From: Lamellibrachia columna
Taxonomy: Eukaryota; Annelida; Polychaeta; Sabellida; Siboglinidae
NCBI GenBank assembly: GCA_963662155.1
Contig: OY759261.1
Span: forward strand, 65,717,417-65,781,416
DNA length: 64,000 nt
Direction of reading: 5' to 3'
In this document: piece after piece, positions 1 to 11,174 of the stretch
How positions within the stretch are numbered: position 1 is the stretch's first letter
How the letters are laid out: every line of letters begins with the position of its first letter
Notes under the pieces: generated by a model
The model's database searches: none
What the model saw: the letters and a program-made list of their open reading frames with translations, nothing else
Told to the model about the DNA's origin: nothing
Made by a program: the position numbers and the translations under genes

Positions 1-416
1 TGACAATAATAGCTATTATGTTGTTATTCCGCTGATTCCCCTTTCACGATAATGACAATTATAGCTACTATGTTGTTATTCCGCTGATTCCCCTTTCACG
101 ATAATGACAATTATAGCTACTATGTTGTTATTCCGCTGATTCCCCGTTCACGATAATGACAATAATAGCTATTATGTTGTTATTCCGCTGATTCCCCTTT
201 CACGATAATGACAATTATAGCTTCTATGTTGTTATTCCGCTGATTCCCCGTTCACGATAATGACAATAATAGCTACTATGTTGTTATTCCGCTGATTCCC
301 CTTTCACGATAATGACAATTATAGCTACTATGTTGTTATTCCGCTGATTCCCCGTTCACGATAATGACAATTATAGCTACTATGTTGTTATTCCGCTGAT
401 TCCCCGTCCACGATGG
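1..416. repeat. 52-bp minisatellite, 8 units, cut by left edge
   Basis: Units begin at 1, 53, 105, 157, 209, 261, 313 and 365, each starting with tgacaat and containing the phrase gttattccgctgattcccc. Units differ at only a few positions (aataat versus aattat, cttt versus cgtt before cacgataa). The array ends where the eighth unit runs into non-repetitive sequence after cacgat. It opens at base 1, so it continues outside the window. No coding role is visible. Confidence 0.97.
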
Positions 417-632
417 ATTCCTCGAACTGTTTGCCAGCACTCGTCGTAAACAAATACCTCTCATGGAAACGACAAAGTAACATCTCTCCAAAAGTAATAG
501 TTGGGATTGCTGTGTATGCGAGTTTGGCTATCAGCTGCCGTAAGGCTTGTAATAAGCAAGTGATATCTACATGCCGGAGTACTGTTAATTGTAGAGCGGA
601 TTGTTTACATATGCGCATATATGGACGTGCTC

Positions 633-634
<2 letters not shown>

Positions 635-720
<86 letters not shown>
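635..720. repeat. (TA)n microsatellite, about 43 repeats
   Basis: An uninterrupted alternating TA tract. It lies in AT-rich single-copy sequence (417-1119) in which I see no gene. A second, much shorter TA run sits at 973-993. Confidence 0.98.
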
Positions 721-722
<2 letters not shown>

Positions 723-1119
723 GAAAGTCCTGGTTTCTACCATGCATATCAGACTATTTTATTAAACATTACCTATTTGGAAATTAATATATAACAACTA
801 AGGTTTTTGTTTTATATATTCGTACATAAATGACCCACGTTATCGCCAAATACATCGGGTGTATTTTTAATGATCTTAGTTTTAATTATCTTATTACATA
901 TTATCAATCCTATTTATTTTCTGTAATATTGATGGTATTAGCGTTTTATTTCCTAATAGATATTTATTTTTATTATATATATATATATATATAAATAAAC
1001 TTTTTCTTAAATACTTTACACACGGGAACATTCTGCAAAATACGCAAACAGTGACAAATCCACAAGTGTTTTAAGGCGATACTCACAACATTAATTTTTT
1101 AATTTCTCTGCCCACGGCT

Positions 1120-1975
1120 GGATGTAAAGTAAGCATTATGGTTTCCAGGATACCTGGATCAGATCTGCACAACGGAGTACCATTCGTAGAATAATGTACA
1201 ACCTATAACAGCGCAGCGAACCAATCACTCCGAAATTATTTCCGGAACAACACGCGCCATTGCTCCTCACCTGCTCCAAGTCAATCATTGTGTCCACCGT
1301 CCTAGTTCCGATGCCTTCACCCCTCCGAGCAGAATGGAACCGCCCATTCGGTGCGCGTGCCCCTGTATCTGCCCGGCGCGTTATTAGTCCATGTTGTTGA
1401 TAGAAGGGCAACCGGGTCGGCGGTTATCTTGTAAAGGAAGCGCCCGAAGGTTGAATTGTACATTTAGTGCTTAGCTACAGTTAATGTAGCCCCCCGGCTC
1501 ATCTCTCTGCCGACAACCGTTCCCGGCTTGAGTCCTGACTTGGTAACCGAGAACGCATGTTCGCGCCTAAAGAAACAACTTATGCTACTCCACTGGACGA
1601 TATCCGGATACATTAACGTTCCGTAGTTCGCCGAATCGGACCAAGTAACAGGCAAGTACTGCACCCACATTCCCAGGGCATGGACAGGGGTAGCTTCGGT
1701 TCTTTTAGAAAAAGGACATGTCGGCTCGTGCCGGTAAACCGTCGCCGTAGACTACGCCACTATCGAGTGCCATATACTTAGCCATAAGCGTCTGAACCCG
1801 TTGAATATTGCGCGGGGTGAAGTGGTGACTGCGAGCATATGGGGGGAGGGGTGGCAAAGCATATTCGGGCTTCCACACCCTAAATATTGTGGTGCTCATC
1901 CTACCCAGGCGTCCCGGTTCCGATGTCAACGATACACGCATACCGTTACTAGCATTATATGTCAATTATCTTGAC
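1120..1975. other. Non-repetitive block of balanced base composition, unknown nature
   Basis: This stretch is visibly richer in G+C and CpG than the AT-rich DNA on both sides, has no tandem structure, and resembles no other part of the window. Three modest reading frames run one after another on the minus strand (1705-1965, 1464-1670, 1136-1411; 86, 68 and 91 codons). Their translations show no motif I recognise and they are not in one continuous frame. It could be a remnant of a foreign or mobile sequence, or simply an old unique region. Confidence 0.35.
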
Positions 1976-2214
1976 AATACGGTTTTAAGGTGATTTTCGT
2001 TATACCCAACGTAACACCAATATAGGCCTATCACGTCATAGCATTTCCTGTATCGGTTGCATGCACGCACTGTGTATACAACTGCCAAGAAACGGAAACT
2101 AGGTCGTGCATAAACCGCTTTTGGTATTCGGGCTTAAATAATTATCTTCACCGCTAATTAGAACATTTTTAAGTTGCGTGTCATGTTCTGTTTCAACTGA
2201 TACGTTTGTGGTTT

Positions 2215-2337
2215 GAAACAAACACGGAAACTAGTCTAGCTGAACCCGTGGTCAGAGCACCGGCCTCTCAATCCAGAGGGCGGGGGTTCGAACCCACCTG
2301 CTGGTGTTATGAAACTTCAACAGTGTCGTTCAACCAA
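2215..2337 (+). mobile_element. tRNA-headed SINE
   Basis: The head reads like a decayed tRNA: a D-arm-like segment tagctgaacccgtggtcaga, an anticodon-arm-like stem cctct/agagg around 2268-2284, and a near-perfect Pol III B box, gggttcgaaccc. The flanks do not form an acceptor stem, so this is not a functional tRNA. The body after the B box (cacctgctggtgttatgaaac) matches, on the opposite strand, sequence at 27780-27845, as expected of a dispersed SINE. Confidence 0.6.
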
Positions 2338-2803
2338 CTGGTTCGTTCTGCCTGGTGTCTATATGTCAAGGAAGTAAAACACCCCACTGGTTCGTTCTGT
2401 CTGGTGTCTATATTTCAAGGAAGTAAAACACCCCACTGGTTCGTTCTGCCTGGTGTCTATATGTCAAGGAAGTAAAACACCCCACTGGTTCGTTCTGCCT
2501 GGTGTCTATATGTCTAGAAAGTAAAACACCCCACTGGTTCGTTCTGCCTGGTGTCTATATGTCAAGGAAGTAAAACACCCCACTGGTTCGTTCTGCCTGG
2601 TGTCTATATGTCAAGGAAGTAAAACACCCCACTGGTTCGTTCTGCCTGGTGTCTATATGTCAAGGAAGTAAAACACCCCACTGGTTCGTTCTGCCTGGTG
2701 TCTATAGGTCAAGGAATTAAAACACCCCATTGGTTCGTTCTGCCTGGTGTCTATATGTCTAGAAAGTAAAACACCCCACTGGTTCGTTCTATCTGGTGTT
2801 TAT
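2338..2803. repeat. 49-bp minisatellite grown from the SINE tail, about 9.5 units
   Basis: Units start at 2338, 2387 and every 49 bases after that, with the core tctgcctggtgtctatatgt followed by caaggaagtaaaacacccca. The same phrase (tagtgtctat, ggaagtaa) forms the tail of the second SINE copy near 27620-27715, where only about two loose units are present. The array therefore looks like an expansion of the SINE tail. The last unit is divergent. Positions 2804-3040 are single-copy with nothing recognised. Confidence 0.9.
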
Positions 2804-3041
2804 GACAGGGGAAATAAATCATTCCATACAGGGGGTAAATGTGTAACCTGATGTGTAAAACTCCAGCGTTTGCCCAAATATGGGCTGTCTGGGGGTAAAC
2901 AAATGTTCCCCAACACCGCACTGTCCTTGGTGTCCACTGAAACTCGCGCTGCTAGGGGCTAAACAGAGCAGACACGTTGACACAGCGAGGCTGCAAAAAG
3001 GGGTCAAGCCACATTTAAATTAGCATATAACAGATGGCGTT

Positions 3042-3497
3042 GGGATGAGAATACAGAGAAGAGCAACTAAAATTATTCCAGAACTGAGATACCTTAGTTA
3101 TGAAGAACGCCTGAAAGAATGTGGTTTAACAACTCTAGAGACAAGGAGGTTAAGAGGAGTTCAGATTGAAGGTTTTAAGATATTGAATGTTTATGAAAAT
3201 ATTGATAGAAATATGTTTTTTTTTCACTCAAGAAAGATAGTAGAACTAGAGGACATGAGGTAAAGTTAGTAAAGGATCAGTGTAGATTGGATATCAGGAA
3301 GTACTCGTTCTCACAGAGGACCATAAATGAACAAATTGTCTACGGATTGAATATGTTTAAAAACAGGGTTGACACATCTCAGGAGGGCGGGTTACACGTA
3401 GATGAACAATGTTGGACTCTCGATAAGCCAATGGCTTCATTGTCCACGTGTCATCTGGGCCTTTGGCTTGGATGGCAAATCTTGTTAAAATAACCTG
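3042..3497 (+). pseudogene. CR1-like LINE, 3' end fragment (copy A)
   Basis: The translation gives the C-terminal domain of a CR1-like ORF2: RIQRRATKIIPEL, then LTTLETRRLRG, then RKYSFSQRTIN. The same motifs occur in the longer copy at 33.9-34.3 kb. The frame breaks after about 3263 (stop, then a frameshift to the 3287-3493 frame). The 3' untranslated tail (actctcgataagccaatggc, then ggcaaatcttgttaaa) is shared with the other copies in this window. It is 5'-truncated, as is usual for LINEs. Confidence 0.85.
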
Positions 3498-3499
3498 TC

Positions 3500-4254
3500 T
3501 GTCAGGAAGAAGTATCCGTATATTACTAAACGTACACGACAAAATATGTTAGCTATATGTCTTGTTTTATTCAATGAAGTAACTGCCCGTCATGACTACT
3601 TTAACTTTTTAATTCATGGTGTGTGCATGACTTGACTAGAAGGGGTGGATAATCAGTCACCACGTGTTCCCCTGCAAGCAATCCACGAGTTGAACAGCGA
3701 TATGGCCTATGTGTGCACTATGACATAGCCGGCGCATGACGAGTAAATAGTCACTGTTTTTGTCAGGGTTATCAGCGTGGGAAAGAAGCTAAGAAGCACA
3801 CAAAAACCTGCAGTAAGACATGTTAATCCATCATTTACAAAGTAACGTTCCGACAAGCAAGCTGACTTCACGAACTGCTTGAGTCAACTAAAAATGTTGA
3901 GGTTTTCACGGTGTTTAGTGACGTCGCCATATCACTCCGCCCCATGATGAATGTCACGTGACAATAACGTCATCACACTAACCTTCCTCCGTGTTGCCAC
4001 CCCCCCCCCCCGAGGTGTGATAATTTACTACCATTTCTGAGCTGCTGCCTGGCTTTGCCACCGAAGACGTATTTGGGGCGAAACTTTAAACACGCACGCA
4101 CGCGCGCGCGCGCACGCATGCACGCACGCACGCACGCACGCACATTACTTGACAGTAATCATGTATACACATACAATTATGACCTTTATGTAATAAAAAC
4201 TGCAACATGATGTGACGTCACTGGCGGTTGGTTTTCAGCAGTATTCATTGAATC
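3500..4254. other. Single-copy sequence with a (CACG)n tract
   Basis: No gene is visible. The stretch holds a run of 12 C at about 4000-4011 and an imperfect (CACG/CGCG)n microsatellite at 4090-4142. Confidence 0.7.
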
Positions 4255-4371
4255 AGTGCATATGATAAATGAATGAATGAAAGTTTATTCAACAGCAACA
4301 ATAACATAATACAGTTGCATAGTAAGATGTGGTGCTGCTGCTACTGAAGGGACGTACTCATACGACTTATA

Positions 4372-4467
4372 AGAAGTTATGCCCCCGGGGGGGGCGGGGT
4401 ACTGCCATTCCAAAGCGGTGGGGGTGTGCCGCCAGAGCCCCGTGGAGCACATGGAGAGAGAGGGAGG

Positions 4468-4554
<87 letters not shown>

Positions 4555-4816
4555 AGAAATTTATGGTCACCAAGAGAGAATTATTGAACAATTTATCTAA
4601 TATTTATAAGTGTAAGGTAAGCCCAGGCGGAACGTTTTCATTGGGAAATTTCCTCTTCGATGAAAGAGAGAATTATCAGGTTTAATTGGGGCAAAAAGAG
4701 TGATAATTTACATTTTTTCTTCGGACAGAGAGAGAAAAATGGCCAAAAACGGGGGCATTTGCGCGGCACATACGTGTATACCTCAGTATAGGGAGTACCC
4801 CCCCCGGGCTATGCCT
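4372..4816. mobile_element. MITE-like inverted-repeat element nested in the LINE 3' UTR
   Basis: The two ends are imperfect inverted repeats of roughly 70 bases. The left arm begins gaagttatgcccccgggg and continues ggggtactgcc, later tgtgccgcc. The reverse complement of the right arm begins gaaggcatagcccgggg and continues ggggtactccc, later tgtgccgc. Neither arm holds a reading frame of note. I cannot define a clean target duplication. The element lies between the two halves of the minus-strand LINE 3' UTR. Confidence 0.6.
4453..4549. repeat. (GA)n microsatellite
   Basis: A nearly pure GA tract inside the inverted-repeat element. Reading frames across it are poly(Arg-Glu) or poly(Ser-Leu) artefacts. 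Confidence 0.97.
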
Positions 4817-5320
4817 TCTCAAATTAAATAAATACAATACGAGTAAAACAATAAAGTACAAAATAGCATTCACAATTCACTTATAAACTTATTACAGTGG
4901 TGTTAGTGCTATTAATAAATAAACCTAATTTAACATCACTTTCAGTTAAAGGTTTATAAATATGTAATAATAAGTAAGTAATGACAACTTGAATGTTTTT
5001 TTTTAAATTGTGTTAAATTTGGCAGCTGAGTTATTTCATTTGTTTAACTGTTCCATGTTTTTATACCTTTGACAGTGAGTGACAATAGTCTGAGGGTGGT
5101 GTGTATTTTTTTAACATAACACAGTTTATTTTGTCTGGTACCATACATGTGTATAGCTGCAGTTGGTTTAAAGAATGCTTGAACACGATCATTTAAAGTC
5201 TGATTGTTTGCTTTATAGAGTATAATCATAGTCTTGTATGTAACTAAATCATGTGGTTTAAGTATTTTTGAGCTATGGAAAAATACAGATGCATGATCAG
5301 AAATCACAGAATGAATAATA

Positions 5321-5985
5321 TGATGTAAAGAAGTTGGTGCGTATCGGTGTTAACATCTTATCTTATTAGCACCGTTGCAAATCTGCATAGCATATGTGAG
5401 ATAGAAAGTTGATTTTGGGCCTGCAGAACGTACTAGGGCGTTTGACTATGCCTATTATCCTTGTTAGTGCCAGTAGCGTCGGGAGACGGCGGCACTTCGC
5501 AAGTGTGTAAGGAGAAAAAACGTGCTGATGGATAAGGGACATGCCGAGGGATTCCAGATCAGACGCACCACAGGGAAGTCGTTAATAACGGAGGAACGCC
5601 CAGGGAAGAAGACGGCGTTGAAGTCCGTCAATTAGCCAGAGACGAATTTTGGAAATAGGCACACGAGTTTGCAGGTTGGTTTGAGATATAGACACACGTC
5701 TATGCTGGCTGGAATGAGATAGACCGAGTTGTTCAACGCATGATTGTCTGGAGGCGATAGTTGACGGTTTGTGCTCCACAAATGGTGCATAATGATCGTA
5801 GGCATGCACCTGGGGGTAATCATATGTCAGCCTTTATCTATGCCTCAAAACAACCCTTCACCGTCCAACAGTTTATGTGCGAGTAAAGGAGCATGAAAGT
5901 GTCAAATGAAGAGCTATATAACCGCGCTTGTAAGTCACCAATAGCACTGAAGATGGATCGGAAACACTCTTTAAGAGAGAAGAGA
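5321..5985. other. No gene recognised
   Basis: Mixed sequence with many stops in all frames. The right part (from about 5640) may be the degraded upstream portion of the LINE that ends at 6196, but no domain is readable. Confidence 0.5.
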
Positions 5986-6273
5986 CCAACACAGAACTAA
6001 CTCTAACCTGGGCCCCAGAAGGTAGAAGAAGTAAAGGAGGAAGGCCACAACCAACAGAAGGAATGTTGAAGTAGAGAGAAACCAACTGTGATGAAGTTCT
6101 TGGAAGATGGCAGAGAACGCAGCTAGAGACCGTACCAAATGGCGGAAATTGCTAAGTGCCCATAAGCACCAACTAAGGTGCAAAGAAAATAAGTAAGTGA
6201 GTGAGTGAGTGAGTGAGTGAGTCAGTCAGTCAGTCAGTAAGTCAGTAAGTAAGTAAGTAAGTAAGTAAGTAAG
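5986..6273 (+). pseudogene. LINE 3' end with C-terminal W-R motif and GTGA/GTAA tail
   Basis: The last codons read AARDRTKWRKLLSAHKHQLR and end at TAA (6194-6196). The D-R-x-x-W-R-x-L signature and the preceding GRPQ motif are standard near the C-terminus of several LINE ORF2 families. A simple-repeat tail of gtga, gtca and gtaa units runs to 6273, as expected for a 3' end. The upstream part has stops and frameshifts. A related copy lies at 22.53-23.16 kb. Confidence 0.7.
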
Positions 6274-6674
6274 AGGAAGCATAACTGACTAAGTACAAGT
6301 AATTAAAACATGATGTTGCCAGGTGTCGTACTTCCAGAGATGATGTTTGGCTTTTATTGCAGAAGTGTTATCCGGGGCGATTTTAAAACCGGATTATCAC
6401 GACTGCGTTTGTTTCCTTGCTGTCAGAATATGATACTGCCATGCTGCTCCGTTTTCTCGCTGACCCGCCTAATTGCCACCACAATCTCCCAAGATCGTGG
6501 GAACCTTTAAACGCTATCTCGGGTAGTACGTAACAAACCCGGATGGAAATTTGATACGTGCCTTAACGATTTAACATGCTCGAGGGTAATTTTGCATGAA
6601 ACGGATCGTTTTACGAGACCTACACGCCTACCCAAGTTTTTCATCCATGTTTTGCCCGCCCGTGGTATACAGTT

Positions 6675-6895
6675 GCCCGAGAGAGCAGAGGCGTTGAAAC
6701 AAGCGAGGCTGTGGGGAAAGGGACCCCGATTAAGGTGGGATGATTATGTTAAGAGGGATGTAAGGAAAGCAGAGATGGGTGAAAAGGGGATGGGACGTTG
6801 TCGATAGAGAACAGTGGAAACGAACAGCCAAGGTATTGCAGCAGTACACGAATTATTCTTTATTGTACTCTATAAATGGAATTTAAGCAACAACA
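6675..6895 (+). pseudogene. LINE ORF2 C-terminal fragment
   Basis: The frame reads GPRLRWDDYVKRDVRKA and then, after a one-base shift, WDVVDREQWKRTAKVLQQY. R-x-R-W-x-D-x-V-K-R-D followed by D-R-x-x-W-K-R is the ORF2 C-terminus of a family also seen on the minus strand at 48.3-48.8 kb. A short aacaacaag run at 6888-6898 may be the remnant tail. Confidence 0.7.
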
Positions 6896-7485
6896 AGAAG
6901 CTGCCAGTTTTCTACATATGGTAAATACCCTTGTTTAATCTTCATATTAGGAGAGACCGGGGTAATTGTATACTGGGGCAAATTGTTACAGAGTCGTTTT
7001 ACGAAAACATAGCACACATATGGAGATAACCATCGACAGTAGTTGGTTGGAAGTAAACCAGCGGACACACTGTATAAACGTTGAGAATTAAGACGACGAC
7101 ATTATCGAGATGTGGACAAAAACGACTTTTTAACCACGTAAAACATGTTTTGGTATGTCCATAAACTATCATCTCACGCAGCCACTTTTTATGTTTCGTG
7201 AGTGAAACGTGAAACATGCCTACTGTATAGAATAAGGGGTTGTGCCAAGTACAAGCTGAATTGAAATTCAGGATTAATGTTATCTTCCACGTGCGTTTAA
7301 TTGCAAACATTGTGTTTGGGGCAAGTTGTTACAACTGTGACAACGCTCGGGCGGTTTACACCGACTACTCATCCAGCGAGTTGTGTGCTGACAATGATTG
7401 AAAGAACAACATGTATTCAACCACGACGTGTGAACGCTTTACTTCACTTGTGAAGCCTACGGTACTTGTATATAACTAGTACTGT

Positions 7486-7640
7486 AAATGCCAGCAGCGG
7501 CAACAAAAATAATAAATATCTCAGAACGGCTGGTTTGACATAGATGAAAATTTTTTTTACTCTCGTTACGCCAATGGTTTCCTCTTGCCATCTGGGTGCT
7601 TTGCCTTGGGTGGCAATCTTGTTCAATCGTGTTCAATTTT
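7486..7640 (+). pseudogene. CR1-like LINE tail nested in TIR element copy 1
   Basis: The sequence runs from tgtaaatgccagcagcg through acatagatgaaa and cttgccatctgggtgc to ggcaatcttgttcaat. It is the same 3' tail found after 3,390 and 34,330. Copy 2 of the host element carries the equivalent tail at the same internal position (28366-28540), so the LINE entered before the two copies separated. Confidence 0.8.
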
Positions 7641-7751
7641 TATGACACAGCCCTATTTGAGCAATTAATAGATATTGCACGATTCATTGCGCGTGTGCGT
7701 GTGCGTGACTACGAACGTGTGTGTATCATTCAATCAAGTAGAAGTCGCATT

Positions 7752-7935
<184 letters not shown>

Positions 7936-8174
7936 TGCCATTCACCATTTCATATTCCATTCACAATTGTTTGTTATGTAAGAATCCGGCCCGGCGAATG
8001 GGTCTAATTTGATAAATAAAAATGAAAACCTTAATAATTATATATATGAAGCTGTGAACACCTTCATTGTTATACACAATGTGTATAAGATGTACAAGTG
8101 TGTATGATCAAATTAATGTAATAACAGTAACATGTACGAGTGACATTTGCTTTGCGATCCACGCGTTCTTTGCT

Positions 8175-8240
8175 GTAACAACGTTCCACGTATGATGTAA
8201 CAACGTTCCACGTATGATGTAATAACGTTCCACGTATGAT
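8175..8240. repeat. 22-bp tandem repeat, 3 units, inside TIR element copy 1
   Basis: Three units of gtaacaacgttccacgtatg plus at, starting at 8175, 8197 and 8219, are followed by a fourth partial unit that merges with the subterminal gtaacaacttgc motif. Copy 2 has only one equivalent unit. Confidence 0.9.
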
Positions 8241-8435
8241 GTAACAACTTGCTCCGCGTACGGGGCTAGTTGCTACAGTCGACCGCGCCTGGGAAACTTC
8301 ACATATCTACATAACTACATTATGGAATGTCAATGGTACGGTACATTGTATTAACACGAATAATGCATTTAATGCATACGTTGATTTTAAAAGTGACTTT
8401 AACTGAAAAGTGTAGCAACTAGCCCCAGTCTCCCC

Positions 8436-9014
8436 TAATGGTGACGCAGTTAGACTATTCGCAGAATTTACATTGTAAATATCAGTGAAAACATTTTGAA
8501 AACAAAAAGCTGCACTTACGTACACCGCATTATCTGCTGTTCACAGTATGAATGCCCTTCGTGTACCCAGCATAGCTAGACTCACTACTTTGGTCGTTCC
8601 CTGTGCACATACCAACACTGACATTTCCTATCTGTATCCCATTCTGGTCATCAATTAGAGTGACGCTCAATCGCTCAACCGTACGAATTGTCTATCTACA
8701 GAAAATACCCATGGGTCAAACACGGAGATCTGTTTTCACGGATATATTGAGCTGCTTTGCTAAACGAGGAAATAAGTATGCATTGCTAGACGGCGCTTAA
8801 ACATTCAGACGGTTCGTCCAGTTTCTAATATTGCTAAAAGGTTGCTTTTAATTCTGTGCCATAATGTTTGTTAGACGAATTTATATGTTGTCTGATTTAA
8901 ATGGGACACTAATCTCTAGATCATTATATATTTCAATATGGGTTTGTTGTTAGTGTCCTGGCTGTGTCTAGATCAAACGCGACATAAATAACCTGATATG
9001 TTAACAAGAGAGAG
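8436..9014. other. No gene recognised
   Basis: AT-rich single-copy sequence. All frames are short, with no domain or repeat found. Confidence 0.6.
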
Positions 9015-9106
9015 TGCGTGCGTGCGTGCGTGCGTGCGTGCGTGGGTGCGTGTGTGTGTACATATGTAGGTACATACACACACGCACGCATGCACGCACG
9101 CACGCA

Positions 9107-9155
<49 letters not shown>
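9015..9155. repeat. (TGCG)n/(CACG)n/(CA)n compound microsatellite
   Basis: GTGC tetramers are followed by a short non-repeat stretch with acatatgtaggtacat, then ACGC tetramers and a CA run. The TGCG and ACGC halves are complementary and could pair as a hairpin about the acatatgt centre. Confidence 0.95.
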
Positions 9156-9157
<2 letters not shown>

Positions 9158-9596
9158 TTATTCATATACAAATGAATACAAGTATACTTCCTCTGGCCCG
9201 CCCATAATCTCGTGACAATGATAAAGCCGACTTCCGGAACATGAATGAAGATATCAGTTCTTTCATCTGCGGCGTTGGTCTGGATGTTTGATGTACGTTA
9301 TCTTGAGTGTTCCGCGAATGGCGCCCCATCGAGCGATCCCGCCTTGTGTGGAAACCCTCGGTCAGTAGGCCACGGTGTCGACTCGGCCTGCCTCAGACAA
9401 GTCGGCGAATTTCACATTTTCTGTCGGTGGTCTTGGCATGTGTGGTTCGAATCGCTGGCCGAGAACAGTGTAGTATTAATATTATTATTATGTTGCCCCG
9501 ATTTTGTTCGATGGATGGATGTTTTGACCTATAACATCAAATCGAATCAAATGGAAAAAAATAGTGGAAACGGTGCGTGCAGCAAGGTATGTTCAC

Positions 9597-9763
9597 CAGT
9601 GGCGTATTTGGGGGGGGGGCATTGGGCCATGGCCCCTTGTGGTTAATGTTTTGATTGGTGTCGTATGTAACATGTTACACCACTGCACGGTAGCATGGTA
9701 AACTGATGGGTGACTAAGTTTGCCCCTTGCTCCCCCATTTGCTAGATCCTAGGTACGCTACTG
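9597..9763. mobile_element. hAT-type MITE, 167 bp
   Basis: The left end is cagtggcgta and the right end, reverse-complemented, is cagtagcgta, the CAGTGGCGTA-type terminus common among hAT elements. The flanking 8-mers atgttcac and gcgttgac agree at 5 of 8 positions, consistent with a mutated 8-bp hAT target duplication. The interior is short, G-rich at the left and non-coding. It must depend on an outside transposase. Confidence 0.6.
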
Positions 9764-9807
9764 GCGTTGACAGCTGACACATATTACAACTTTTCATATA
9801 TGCCAAC

Positions 9808-11174
9808 CAACCCTGAGTGGTGCACACCTGTACGACTGGTACCAACCCTGAGTGGTACACATCTGTAAGACTAGTACCAACCCTGAGTGGTGCACACCTG
9901 TAAGACTAGTACCAACCCTGAGTGGTGCACATCTGTAAGACTAGTACCAACCCTGAGTGGTGCACACCTGTAAGACTGGTGCCAACCCTGAGTGGTGCAC
10001 ACCTGTAAGACTAGTACCAACCCTGAGTGGTGCACACCTGTAAGACTAATACCAACCCTGAGTGGTACACATCTGTAAGACTAGTACCAACCCTGAGTGG
10101 TACATATCTGTAAGACTAGTACCAACCCTGAGTGGTGCACATCTGTAAGACTAGTACCAACCCTGAGTGGTACACATCTGTAAGGCTAATACCAACCCTG
10201 AGTGGTGCACATCTATAAGACTAGTACCAACCCTGAGTGGTGCACATATGTAAGATTAGTACCAACCCTGAGTGGTACACATCTGTAAGACTAGTACCAA
10301 CCCTGAGTGGTGCACATCTATAAGAATAGTACCAACCCTGAGTGGTGCACACCTGTAAGACTGGTACCAACCCTGAGTGGTGCACACCTGTACGACTGGT
10401 ACCAACCCTGAGTGGTGCACCACTAGTACGACTGGTACCAACCCTGAGTGGTGCACATCTGTAAGACAGGTGCCAAACCTGAGTGGTGCACGCCTGTAAG
10501 ACTGGTGCCAACCCTGAGTGGTGCACACCTGTAAGACTGGTACCAACCCTGAGTGGTGCACACCTGTAAGACAGGTGCCAAACCTGAGTGGTGCACACCT
10601 GTAAGACTGGTACCAACCCTTAGTGGTGCACATCTGTAAGACAGGTGCCAAACCTGAGTGGTGCACGCCTGTAAGACTGATGCCAACCCTGAGTGGTGCA
10701 CACCTGTAAGACTGGTGCCAACCCTGAGTGGTGCACACCTGTAAGACTGGTACCAACCCTGAGTGGTGCACACCTGTACGACTGGTACCAACCCTGAGTG
10801 GTGCACCACCTGTACGACTAGTACCAACCCTGAGTGGTGCTCACCTGTAAGACAGGTGGCAAACCTGAGTGGTGCACGCCTGTAAGACTGGTGTCAACCC
10901 TGAGTGGTGCACCACCTGTAAGACTGGTACCAACCCTGAGTGATGCACACCTGTAAGACTGGTACCAACTCTGAGTGGTGCACACCTGTAAGACTGGTGC
11001 CAATCCTGAGTGGTGCACGTCTGTAAGACTGATACCAACTCTGAGTGATGTACACCTGTAAGACTGGCGCAAACCCTGAGTGGTGCACACACGTAAGACT
11101 GGTGCCAACCCTGGCTGGTGCACACACGTAAGACTGGTACCAATCCTGAGTGGTGCACACATGTAAGACTGGTA
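9808..11174. repeat. 35-bp minisatellite, about 39 units
   Basis: The unit core is ccaaccctgagtggtgcac followed by acctgtaagactggta. Variants switch between gtacc/gtgcc, actagt/actggt and cacacc/cacatc, in blocks: actagt variants dominate before about 10330 and actggt/acaggt variants after. The unit is not a multiple of three, so all minus-strand frames stay open over long stretches; these are not genes. Some units carry one extra base (gcaccacct). Confidence 0.97.

Larger units (their letters stand above)
4255..5320 (-). pseudogene. LINE 3' end, minus strand (L2/CR1-type C-terminus)
   Basis: The minus-strand frame 5307-5044 ends with a stop and reads like the last part of an L2- or CR1-type reverse transcriptase ORF: an ILKPHDLV segment, an aromatic YK helix, HMYGTRQNK, and a final KGIKTWNS. 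The H-x-Y-x-TR and G-x-K-x-WN motifs are typical of these C-termini. The minus-strand 3' end is an AT-rich UTR that finishes in aataaactttcattcattc near 4262-4285, a simple-repeat tail. The UTR is split by an inverted-repeat element (4372-4816). Only the C-terminal part is present. Confidence 0.7.

Noticed and set aside
1..416. CRISPR-like array
   Set aside because: Directly abutting 52-bp units without spacers; the same is true of all other arrays here. The context is eukaryotic.
413..787. A 124-codon frame starting at the end of the 52-bp satellite
   Set aside because: A third of it is poly(Ile-Tyr) from the TA repeat; no motif.
2240..2310. Functional tRNA gene
   Set aside because: The B box is good, but the acceptor stem does not pair and the anticodon loop has six bases; it is a SINE head.
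9245..9646. A 133-codon plus-strand frame
   Set aside because: It runs into the hAT-type MITE and a poly-G run; no conserved motif.
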